64,000 bases of DNA from contig CM071573.1 in the NCBI GenBank assembly GCA_036426205.1, forward strand, positions 69,243,425-69,307,424, written 5' to 3'. Each line of letters begins with the position of its first letter. The stretch's first letter is position 1. The notes beneath the pieces were generated by a model that was not told where the DNA came from, ran no database searches, and was given only the letters and a program-made list of their open reading frames with translations. Origin of the DNA: Ascaphus truei (taxonomy: Eukaryota; Chordata; Amphibia; Anura; Ascaphidae). The translations under genes and the position numbers were made by a program. Positions 54,493 to 64,000 of this stretch are shown in pieces.

Positions 54493-55740
54493 TATTTGTG
54501 TATGTATATATATATATATATGTGTGTGTGTGTCTCATAGTGCTCCCTTTGTAACAAAGCACAGCCGTAATGTCCAGGGTAGAGCATTTCTTCATTTGTC
54601 CCACCTATACACCTTTCTGTTGGGAAGCGTCGCTCCCATCCAGCCTTTCCCTTGTCTTTGCTGGTTGTTGCAAAATGTTCACGCTCTGTTTGTACAGTGT
54701 CGTGTCTGAAAAACAAATGCAAAAAGTTTGGGTTAAAAACATAGGAAATGGTAAACGGGTTGGGAAAGATTTGCAGCCGTTTACTGGTTTGATTTTGGGG
54801 ACAAAAAACAATAACAATAAAATACATTTGCAAAAGGACAAATAAAAGGGGACACCGTGTTTTCTCCTCCCCCCCCCCCCCCCATTGTCTCCCATCTGTT
54901 GAAGCGTAATACACATTATCTGTATGACTATGCCGCATACCTTCATTCCAGTGACAGGAAGATCATGGAGCGCATTTATTATGCAAGAGATTATAGTGTT
55001 ATTTTATCACGGAAGTGGGATTATTTCATACTTAACCCATCTACCTTAATGTCCATAATGCTACTGAAGTCACATTTGACATCTCAAGAGCTTATGAAAG
55101 CATGGTATTATCATGAAATGCATCTCTCCGGTACGAGTGCTTAATCTTCTGGTAATGGCATGGATTTAATGTTACCCGCCTTATATCTTCTTGCGTGTGC
55201 ATAATGCGCGAGGCTTTTTTGTTACTGTCACTATTCACAGCAGCAGCTCGGTACAAACGGGTAAACATCACGTAGCCTTTTATAATGGAGATCATGACCT
55301 TCTATTTCTCTGATGCTTTTTCTGCCTAGTCTGAAAACAGACCAAGTCAAGTTTAAACCCCCACCCGCCTTCCCCCCATGAATACTAAAAGGGGACTAGT
55401 GCATTACCAGGGTGACCCATGGCCGTTTATTCTGCCTTTCGGCAACGTTGGCTTGATATGATTTTATATTCAGGGGTCAGGTCGCCGTAGTCTTGGAGGT
55501 GGGTATGGTGTGTGGTTCTCTAGTAATGGTATCTATGTTTCGAAATAAAAATAGGAATAAAATGAATACTCATATTGGAACAATAGGAATTGGAGGACTG
55601 ACATTAGAGAGGATGCTTTCTCGCTGCTTAGAAATGCTTGCAGTAAATATATCATTGAAGATTCTGATCTCAAAATGTTTTTTTTAACTTCAATTTGTTT
55701 GGGAAATCCAAATAAGGACCATAGTACTTCGACCAAAATG
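54493..55740. other. No recognisable gene
   Basis: Short AT/GT runs near 54500-54535 and a C run at 54868-54884. No supported gene. Confidence 0.5.
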
Positions 55741-55779
55741 TATATGTTGAATATTCCATGGCAGGAATACTTGTGATAA

Positions 55780-56000
55780 CCACGAGTATATATATATATA
55801 TATTATACATATATATATAGTATCTATAGTATTGATATCGATATGTATCGGTGTAGATAGAGAGAGATAGATAGTATAGTACTATATATAGATAGTAATA
55901 TAGTAGTATATGTATAGTATATATAGTCTAGTGTATATAGAATCGTATATATATATATATATAAGCTAGTAGTAATATATGTATTATATAGATATATGAA
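55780..56000. repeat. AT-rich low-complexity stretch
   Basis: Irregular 'atatagtatata' and 'gatagata' repeats about 200 bases long, directly before the left arm of a large inverted repeat. Confidence 0.75.
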
Positions 56001-56002
56001 TA

Positions 56003-59000
56003 AAACAGGAAAGGGAGAGGAGGCCGTACGCCCATGCGATAACATAGTATTTTACTGAGGGAGGGAGGGAGGAGAGGGGTTGGATAAAAATGCACTCAGC
56101 AAAGGGTACAATAAGAAACAAGCAATTGGTGATTATAATACCAGACGGCATCCGGTTCGTGTTGCAGCAGTCTTGGGGCGGTCCCAGTATTGCAGTATCC
56201 AGGATCGTAGTCCCAACAGGTATCCAGGGCAGATAAGTAGTATCAATACAACTGTATTAGAGTACTGGAAGATGGCTACCGTGTGCTACAGCTTCGTGCA
56301 GCAAGTTGCGCCATGGATCCAGTCCGTTCCCGCGGCTCTGTGATGGAACGTGTCAGTGCAATGCGTTTCTGACGTGAGACGCTCCCTACGAGCGTTCGGT
56401 GCACTCTCGGGAGTAACTTGTCAGCAGGGTGATGTGGAGATGGGGGAGTCCGGGTATTATAGATGAGAGAGTCCAATAATTATCTTACTTTGATCGGTCC
56501 ACCTTTTGATCGTTGGACTTTGATCAAGTGCTCAGTGAACTGTAAGTTGTGGTGTACTTAAACTTGCTAGTTATGGCGCATCTTTTGATTGCTGCGCTGA
56601 CCTTACCGCGACCGCTACACACACCCCTGTTTTTCACCCTTTCTAGTCCCCAAGCGATCCTCTGCTGACTTCCGACTATGCCTTTCTTCCAACGTTCACT
56701 CTCACCTACCCTACTGTCTGGATTTCGTCCTGGCCCGTTGTGCTTGTTGTGGGCACGACGTTCTATGGACCACTCAGCCATCTCTGCCAGACCGTGAGCT
56801 CTTCTGCAATTGGTAACTCTTCTGTCACTGCTTTGTCTCTTTTAATGCACCTAGTCTCTTTAGTCTCCCGGTTTAGCTGGGGGGTTTACTAATCGTCTTT
56901 TTAGTATTCCTTTGTAGCGACTCTGCTGCGCCGCTCTGTATGCATTCGCTGTACCTCTTTCCCTTTGTTAGGGAGTGCTCATCCGATCTCCTGCAGGGTA
57001 CTCTCCGGTTCATTGCTTTCCGTGTGCCTGCGTCGTGGGCGTCATCTCTGTCACACTAGATCTTCTCGAGAGCCTGGTATAAGCTTGACGCTTCTCTTTC
57101 TCGGTTTTCTCTATGTGTAAGGCTACTGACCGACGTATTACATACTTTGCGGGAGAGCAGTCTCACGGACGCTTTACATTCTGGACACCTTTCTGAGCTT
57201 GGCATTTTGTAGTTTGCGGCGTTTTTTCCCCCCTTCTCCGGGGACTTTCTGTTCTTTATGCGGAAGATTACTTCAGGGCATCTTTGTTGGTATCGGGTTC
57301 ACTGGCATGGCCATTGACCTGGGTATTTTTTCCTTTTCGTAGCACTACATCACACGTTTCACCGCGCACTAAGGTCCCGCGCCCTCCCAGTTGCACGCTC
57401 CTCTCCTGCGGCTTCTGCAACTCAATTATTTGCTACTCGCATGTTACAGCTGATATGCTGCCAGCGCACGTAGCACAGTAATCGCGCAGTGGTTGTCACG
57501 GAGCGGGTTTTCCGTGGACAGGTTGTACGTAGTGAGGAACCACATCCTCACCAGTAACCTGGCGCCGACGAGGGGTCTCTGCATACGTGCGCTTCAGCTT
57601 GGGCATTCCGTTAGTCCCCGTCGTCATGGTTTTTGACGGCATCGAAGTGATCCCATGATTGGATTTCTTCATGATGTCCTCCGACAAGGTCGGGATAATT
57701 CGCACTATTGGATCGCGTAGGGCCCTCCACGCAACGATTCCTCTGGTCCCCGCACTCTCTGTACACTTCACTGCAACGTGACGAGATCGGCCCCCGCTGT
57801 CCAATCCTAGCCTGACGTGGGGGATTCGCTCCTTGCCATTGGGAAGCTGTGAGATCAGGCTCTTTTGTACGCACAGAGAAGACTGAGATGGAGGATAATG
57901 TGCGACGGGAGAGTGGGGGAGAAACGCGGGAACAAGAGTGGGGATCGTATTATAATTTTTATTCAGTTCATGAGCACTTGGATCAATTTTGGTACGAGCA
58001 GGACAATGCGTAATGATATGCACTGATAAGCTTTTTGATGAGACTAACTTATGTAGGGATTTAGTTGGGTGTTATATGAGTCTGTGCGTTCTATCATATA
58101 TATATATTATAATATATTTTGTATTTATTATAATATTAATATATTGCTATTCTGCGATAATGAATTATTAATATTTATTATTTATGTTTTTACCACATCC
58201 TTCACCTAATTCCTGAATCAGACCGGCCTTGTCCGTGGCATAGGCATGATATATGTTGTTATGGTATTTCCTAATATCTCCTGGTCTATATAGGTCATTT
58301 GCGACGTTTGTCGATAAAGGGTGTTTAATTAACTATCACGTATATAGTGTTTACATTATTGACTTTTGTGTTTATCAATTGGTCATGACCCCCTGTGATG
58401 TTTCATGTAATATTGGCCAGAATGAATTTACGGGGGGAGCTTCATAGGACCTCTTCCTATCTCCATTTATCGTTAGTGATTAATATCTTACATGTATAGG
58501 TCCTATTTAATTTATACCTTGATGTTATCATCTAAAAGATAGTTCCCTTTAGATTCAATTATATGAGCGAGCTATATTTTCTATGTGGACAAATGATGTA
58601 CTTATCTCCAATCAGCAAGCTTCTTTAAATATTTTAATATTTTTTTAGACATATTTTTATGTCTAAGGTCATTTGCTATATGTTGGTGGAGCACTTAGCA
58701 CTTTCAGCTGAGAAGGGGGGACGATCAAAGTAATTGCAGATATTGACTCTCATATAAATACCGGACTCCCCCATCTCCACCTCACCTTGGAAAAAAGTTT
58801 CCCAGAGAGTGACGAAAAGCCGTCAGGGAGCGTCATCACGTCAGACGCATTGACACTGACGTCATCACCGAGCGCTGGAAGCGGACGGATCTCGATGCGC
58901 AACTGCTAGAAGCGCGCCTACTAAACGGAGCATTTCCAGGACTCTAATACAGTTGTATTGAATACTATCTGCCCTGTAGATGTTGGGACTACGATCCTGA

Positions 59001-59183
59001 TAACTGCTAATCCTGGATGCCCAAGACTTGCTGCAGACACGACCGGATTGGTGGTGATTATATGTCACAACAATGCTGTGTTTATTGTAACTGTGGAGTG
59101 CATTTTTATCCCCCTTCCCCCCCCCTCATTAAAATACATATTTACGCTATGGGCTGGTGCGCTCTCTCTCCTGTTTTCCCTAG
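56003..59183. mobile_element. Unidentified 3.2-kb element with long inverted arms
   Basis: The left arm (about 56003-56510) pairs with the right arm (about 58725-59183). Shared blocks in order from the outside include aacaggaaagggaga, cgcccatgcg, tattttactgaggg, ggataaaaatgcactc, 'gtattagagtactgga', 'caggatcgtagtcccaaca' and 'gagatgggggagtccgg'. The right arm is cleaner and has a TATA-like catataaatacc at 58750. The left arm and interior carry more indels. The interior of about 2.2 kb has no recognisable transposase or polymerase. It could be a fold-back transposon or two inverted LTR-like units. Confidence 0.6.
56511..58724. other. Interior of the inverted-arm element, no supported gene
   Basis: CG-moderate sequence to about 58000, then AT-rich to 58720. 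The longest frame (57496-58023, minus, 175 codons) has no domain I recognise. The sharp composition change at about 58050 may mark two different sources. Confidence 0.4.
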
Positions 59184-59852
59184 CTCCACTGTGGACTTGG
59201 TTTGACCACATGAGAGGAGCTCGGAGACCTACACCGGAACCAACACCATACTGGATTATTTTGAGAATGGTTTTATATATTTTTTTTCTCTTATATTATC
59301 CATTTATTCCTTTTGTTCTCTTGTTTATTTATTTTGTCATATATCGTATATGTATACAATTATCTATATGTTTCCTGGTTGATAGTTTTGATTGATTGGT
59401 TATCTATTAGTATTTTACGATGGTACATATTAGTTATTATTATTCAGTAATTATATTATTTTGGTTATAGAACTTATAAACGATTTAGCTTAATAGAGGG
59501 CGCTGGCTTTTTCCTTTGTTGTTTGTCATATATATTATTATATATATATCTATATATATATATAAATATGTATACTTGCTTTTGCGTTTTAATCTCTTGA
59601 TTTTAAAAAATGACTAAATAATATACTACAAAAAACTCTTCAAATTAGGAATATCATTCCTGCAACATGTACCTAAAGAACATCAGCGTTTGTGCTGTAG
59701 ATATACGGAGACCTTTGATATCATCATGCAAAGCATATCCGTTAATTCCTGCAGTCCTACTGTTATCACAGCACAATCTTGTAACCATTGAATTCCCAAC
59801 TTCTTAAAAAATAAAATAAAGTACAGACCTCTCAGTATTTTAGGGGTTCGAT
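59184..59852. other. No recognisable gene
   Basis: AT-rich sequence with 'atatatatctatatat' near 59540. Confidence 0.45.
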
Positions 59853-60022
59853 CAGGGGTGGCCAACTCCAGTCCTCAAGGGCCACCAAAAGGTCAGGTTT
59901 TCAGAATATCCCTGCTTCGCACAGGTGGCCGACTGCCATGATCAAGCCACCTGCGGCTGCATGCAGGGATTTCTGAGGAACCTACCAGTTGGTGGCCTGA
60001 GGACTGGAGTTGGCCGCCCCTG
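59853..60022. mobile_element. hAT-like MITE family A, complete
   Basis: Starts caggggtggccaac and ends ggccgcccctg, flanked by ggttcgat and ggttaggt (6 of 8). Confidence 0.8.
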
Positions 60023-61952
60023 GGTTAGGTGGTACATATTAGTTTTACTTTCAACCCCTTCCTCTGCTCCCATATGAATATAGTTCACCACAACCCCTGC
60101 TGTCTCCATCAGTCATTTAGGCAGATGTGCTGATCCGTTTCCTGAACTGTATATTCTATGGCAGCTGCAGCCTTAAATGTTGCTTGCGTTCCCATCTTAA
60201 GAATTCCACATCATCCCTCTGCCTTTCAGTCTACAGAAGCTCTACAAAGGGACATTCCCCATAAAATACAGGTTGGTTTCCTCATAAATGGTTCATGTAC
60301 ACTCTGGAGAACAGTATCAATAGGTGAGAGTGTGACCCGTTTATCATCCATGGCAGCTGCCTGAACCTTGCATAAGGTACCTGCTAGATGGATGCCCGAG
60401 TAAAGCAGAATTGTAACTGTTTTTTTGCCACGTTTATGACAGCCCATATTCCAGATGTTTGGCATTATAACGAAATCCCGAAACTTCTACATGGCGTACA
60501 ACTTAATCATGGCTTTGTAATGATTTTTTTCATCCGTTCTCTTGTATTACCAGTAACACAAACAGGTGCGGCACACAAAAGGAAAATCGGCATGGAAAAA
60601 AAACAAGAAAGATTTTAATTATAGCTGAGGATGCGTGATCAGTAATGGGATCCATCTAGTTCCTCTGGCGAGATAAAGGGACAATGCTCCCACCAACACA
60701 AACTGCATGCTTAAAATGCATAATTGGCTATTCAGCCCTCACAATGGCTATTTATTCATGATTGCTGGGTAAGAGCACACATTTTCCATTTTTGGCATAC
60801 CCCATTTCATCAGAGAAGGTTTCTGCACTTGAAACATTGTTGCTGCCGTTGCAGGGGTTTTGCTATGGTGCCATCTATAGTCATGCCAAATTTAGGGTTG
60901 GTAGCACGTCAGCAGGGAGTTGTTGCTGTTCTGAATCTATATTTCGCAAGCTACTACAAAGGGCGTAACATGCACATTAGTGGGGCATGCTGTTTTGGGG
61001 GTGACCACCACTGGTCTGGATAATCTGTTAAAGAAAATATTCTTATAGAAGACACACAAACACCGGAGTAATTCTTCAGCTGGATTTACTACGTAGTAAG
61101 AAGCACGCTATACCCAAAGATACACTCGCATAACAAAAGAAAGGATATTGCTAGAGAGATATTCTGGCATCCTACAGGGGCGTAACATACGTTGATGGCA
61201 TCGGATGGAACGGAGCGTGTGCGATCCATGCTGGTGGCTGTATCTTGTAATAGAATTAATAACGTGTGCAGAGCTGTGGCTGTTTGCACCGGATTGGCTA
61301 TGGTAGAAGGTGTGCGAGGCTCGTGTGCAAAGATGGTGGGCAACACATTTGGTGCGGTGTGAAAATGAAGTACCGGTGCAAAAGAAGAAAGGCAACACCC
61401 TATAAGAAACAATGGAAAAGAAACATCAAAACATATGTCGTACTTCTCCGTAAAGGGACATTCGCACAAAGCCTGTCATTATTTTCCTGCGACCTTGGGT
61501 AGAATCAGGAGTAGAATTGCATTAGAAGGACTTAGGGCTTGAGAAAGCATGGACTATATTAGGAAATTCCCAATAACCGTTTACCATAATGGGGTCCACT
61601 TTACCTGCCATACATGTGAACAGCTAAGAATTAAATCCCATAGGCATCGTCAGTATGGATTATATATGCTTTCTCCATCCATTACCATTGTTAATGCATG
61701 CGGCTACAGCGGGGGAGAGCTGACAGTGACGCATTGTTTCCTATTAAAATAGTCAAGCGCATTTGTCAGGGTTGACGGGCTTAGCACGGGAGAATCAGAA
61801 AAGGCCCGTGCTTGTGATTGAGAAAGAGACGGATTCAAACTCTACCAGGCCACAGCCATGAGATAACATCGTGTATGGGGCAGTTCAACTCAAATAGTGG
61901 TTCTAATCACTACTGGGCCCTCACTGGAAAAAGACATTGTTTGGTGTAGGAT
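60023..61952. other. No recognisable gene
   Basis: Nearly 2 kb of sequence without a gene, RNA or repeat I can name. The 126-codon minus frame at 61089-61469 has no motif I recognise. Confidence 0.5.
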
Positions 61953-62251
61953 AGCGGTGCGCAAACTGGGGGGGCGTGAGAATTTCATGCGGGGCGCGGC
62001 GGTTACAGAGGTCCTGCGCTCTTCCCCACGGCATTTAAATTAAATGCCGGGGGGAGGCGTGAGGCCTCTGTAACTCACCTTTTCTCTGCCGGGACTTCGG
62101 CTAGGCGTCCCCATGGCAACGCGTGTCAAATGACGCGACGGGGTCACGTGACGTCATTTGATGTCGAGTCTTTTCAGAGGGTGGGTTGGGGGGCGCGAAC
62201 GCAGCTGCTGCCAGGTAGGGGGGCGCAGCTCAAGAAGTTTGCACACCCCTT
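61953..62251 (+). mobile_element. hAT-like MITE family B, near-complete
   Basis: Starts tagcggtgcgcaaactgg, has catttaaattaaatgccgg at 62031 and ends gtttgcacacccct. TCACGTGA (62144-62151) overlaps a perfect TGACGTCA (62149-62156). Confidence 0.75.
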
Positions 62252-63044
62252 GTCTAGAATAAATTCCTTAAGAATTTAATATGTTGAAAGCATCTCGTAC
62301 TCTATATCCAACACCAAAGGTGCATTCTTACTTTGGACCAAATCGAATTTAAAAGGTTAAAATTAGATGCTTAATGATTTATTTATTTTTGTTAAAAAAA
62401 AAAAAACGGTAAAAAGAAGCATTATGGTGTTTGAAGTTTTCCCCAGTGTGTGTAAACAGTGCCCATGGTGAGTTGTTTTTAAAATAACCTCAGTACAGAT
62501 TGCACCTTTTAAACATACCACTTAAGTGGGAACAGCCAATTAATTGTCTCGTCTTTTTATGGCATGGTGTCCCATGCTGCAAGTTGAACTCCGGAACTGG
62601 TGTGTTCAAAGCCTAGATTTCCTCCTTGAAATGGAATGTCATAACCCTATAAAACATACAAATGCTGCAAGTTTAGCAACCCCTGCGCGTTTGGAAAGAC
62701 AGGTTTTATGGGGCACGGATACAGTTCCTGTGCTGCTTGTATTAAAAGAGCCGGGTTATCACAAAGTGTGAAACTCTGCAGGCACAAAGGATTGTGGGTG
62801 TGGGCAGACAAATGAACGCATGAATTTAGTTGTTTTATAGCTAACAAAATCCCTTCACTCTCAGCCAGTCTAAACAGCCTGCAGACCAGCAGCATGCGAC
62901 GCCAAAAAGGAGACTTTACGGCTTGATTTATCATTTTCTGTCATTTTATTATTTGATAAGAATTACATGCCAGGTGTTTCTTGCTTGGTTAGGATGTAAA
63001 AAATGCTACTGTGTGTGTGTGTGTGATATATATATATATATATG
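62252..63044. other. No recognisable gene
   Basis: Ends with a short GT/AT microsatellite at 63010-63042. No supported gene. Confidence 0.5.
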
Positions 63045-63152
63045 TCTGCAACCCCGCTTTTCACCATTATCACCCAGCACTTCCACTGCAGCAAGGGATT
63101 CTGGGAAATGACATGCAAATGAGCACACAGTTTTTGCTTCAAAAACCATTTT
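63045..63152 (-). repeat. Inverted relative of the 26.4-kb element
   Basis: Reverse complement matches 26372-26495: 'gtgtgctcatttgcatgtca', 'cccagaatcccttgctgcag' and 'gggttgcaga'. Confidence 0.7.
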
Positions 63153-63186
63153 ATACATGGTTCCCTATATATATTTATCCGTGAGA

Positions 63187-63420
63187 AGGAGCGGCTCAGT
63201 GAGTTAAAGACACTGACTGGCACTGCGAGTTTGGAGCAGGGGAACCTGGTTCAATTCCCGGTGTCGGCTCCTTGTGACCTTGGGCAAGTCACTTTATCTC
63301 CCTGTGCCTCAGGCACCAAAAACATAGATTATAAGCTCCACCTGTGCCTGCAAAATGTCTCTGTAAAGCGCTACGTAAAACTAGCAGCGCTATACAAGAA
63401 CATGCTATTATTATTATATT
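63187..63420 (+). repeat. tRNA-derived SINE with MIR-like core and L2-type tail, full length
   Basis: Carries all parts: ggagcggctcagtgagtta, ggttcaattcccggtgtc, gtgaccttgggcaagtcact, 'tgcctcaggcaccaaaaaca' and 'gcgctatacaagaacatgct' with ATT tail. Confidence 0.8.
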
Positions 63421-63545
63421 AAGAAAAGAACAGCACATAATATCCTACCGGAAGCATACACACCTGTATTAAAGCAACATTTTAAGACTATCTCCAACCA
63501 CTGTAAATTGCCGCAGTGCTTTTCTAAATCAGTGTTAGATTTAAA
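63421..63545. repeat. Sequence shared (inverted) with 28356-28494
   Basis: Right flank of the SINE, inverted copy of the flank of the SINE at 28495, so the SINE plus flank moved or duplicated together. Confidence 0.6.
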
Positions 63546-63660
63546 AGCTCCACTGGGCAGGGACCTGTGCCTGCAAAATGTCTCTGTAAAGCGCTAAGTA
63601 AAACTAGTAGTGCTATACAAGAACATGCTGTTGTTATTATTATTATATTTATTATAAATA
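63546..63660 (+). repeat. SINE 3' half
   Basis: Begins 'agctccactgggcagggacc' and ends in ATT repeats; only the L2-type tail half is present. Confidence 0.65.
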
Positions 63661-64000
63661 TCACAAAAACGTTTAAAAAAACTACCGGCACAGCACTGGA
63701 ACATCAAAACAAATATTAGTCCAACATGTAGACATGTCCCGACTTTTCGGTCCCCAAAGGTATGTATGTATGTATGCATGTATATAAAGAATTACATTGA
63801 CTATATCCTAACTAACAACACGTGATTGAAGACTGCAGAGTCCTTGACTGGTTTGACACCAGGAGTGATCACCAATTTTGGTTCCCTGCCGATTACATCT
63901 CAAAGTGAAGTTGGAAAGAAGAGAACTGATTGTTTTTAATCAACATCAATAACCTCATGAATAACAGTAGAGAATTTCAACTAGAACTAAGAAATCGCTG
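63661..64000. other. No recognisable feature
   Basis: A short TATG repeat at 63762-63783. Nothing else recognised. Confidence 0.45.

Noticed and set aside
57496..58023. 175-codon minus-strand frame inside the inverted-arm element
   Set aside because: No recognisable domain, and it lies in a stretch that may be poor consensus.

Overview
The window looks like non-coding DNA from a large, repeat-rich vertebrate genome, most likely an amphibian and probably a frog. That is an inference from the repeats: Tx1/L1-like, L2-like and CR1/Rex-like LINE fragments, hAT-type and Tigger-type MITEs, a CORE/MIR-like tRNA SINE with an L2-type tail, and LTR elements. There is no operon structure and no complete host protein-coding gene I can support. 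Most open frames are chance or lie inside tandem repeats.

Layout. 0-9 kb: a damaged LTR retroelement (about 1.26-5.17 kb) with a tRNA-Leu-type primer binding site, a purine tract and, instead of recognisable gag/pol, a broken reading frame resembling the coiled-coil tail of non-muscle myosin II heavy chain; then a hAT MITE, a 49-bp tandem array and a solo LTR with a 5-bp target duplication. 7.8-10.4 kb: a near-perfect 40-bp hairpin, a Tigger-like MITE, a hammerhead-ribozyme-like motif and a cluster of palindromes. 13-15 kb: a promoter-like block (ZNF143-, NRF1- and YY1-type sites plus a splice donor) and a solo LTR nested in a hAT MITE, both with perfect target duplications. 15-31 kb: dispersed MITEs, fold-back repeats, LINE debris, a local duplication, two more hammerhead-like motifs and one candidate host exon. 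31.3-34.2 kb: a 2.8-kb minisatellite of about 33-bp units carrying GCATG and CAG motifs, directly abutting a CpG-rich exon-1-like block. 36.9 kb: eight 18-bp repeats. 41.7-42.9 kb: a second CpG-rich promoter-like block (minus strand), a TGTA/TG microsatellite and an uninterrupted (CTG)32. 47-54 kb: SINE, L1, CR1/Rex and L2 fragments. 56-59.2 kb: an unidentified element with inverted arms of about 450-500 bp. 59-64 kb: more MITEs and SINEs.

How the parts relate. The window reads as layered insertions: solo LTR inside MITE inside unique DNA, a MITE inside an older repeat, MITEs inside a duplicated segment, and a MITE in a SINE tail. Three CpG-rich blocks could be first exons whose remaining exons lie outside the window; these are predictions from motifs and splice donors. 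Two stretches (32.9-34.06 kb and about 55.7-58.0 kb) are rich in indels compared with their own repeat copies and may be poor consensus sequence. All identity counts and coordinates were read by eye.
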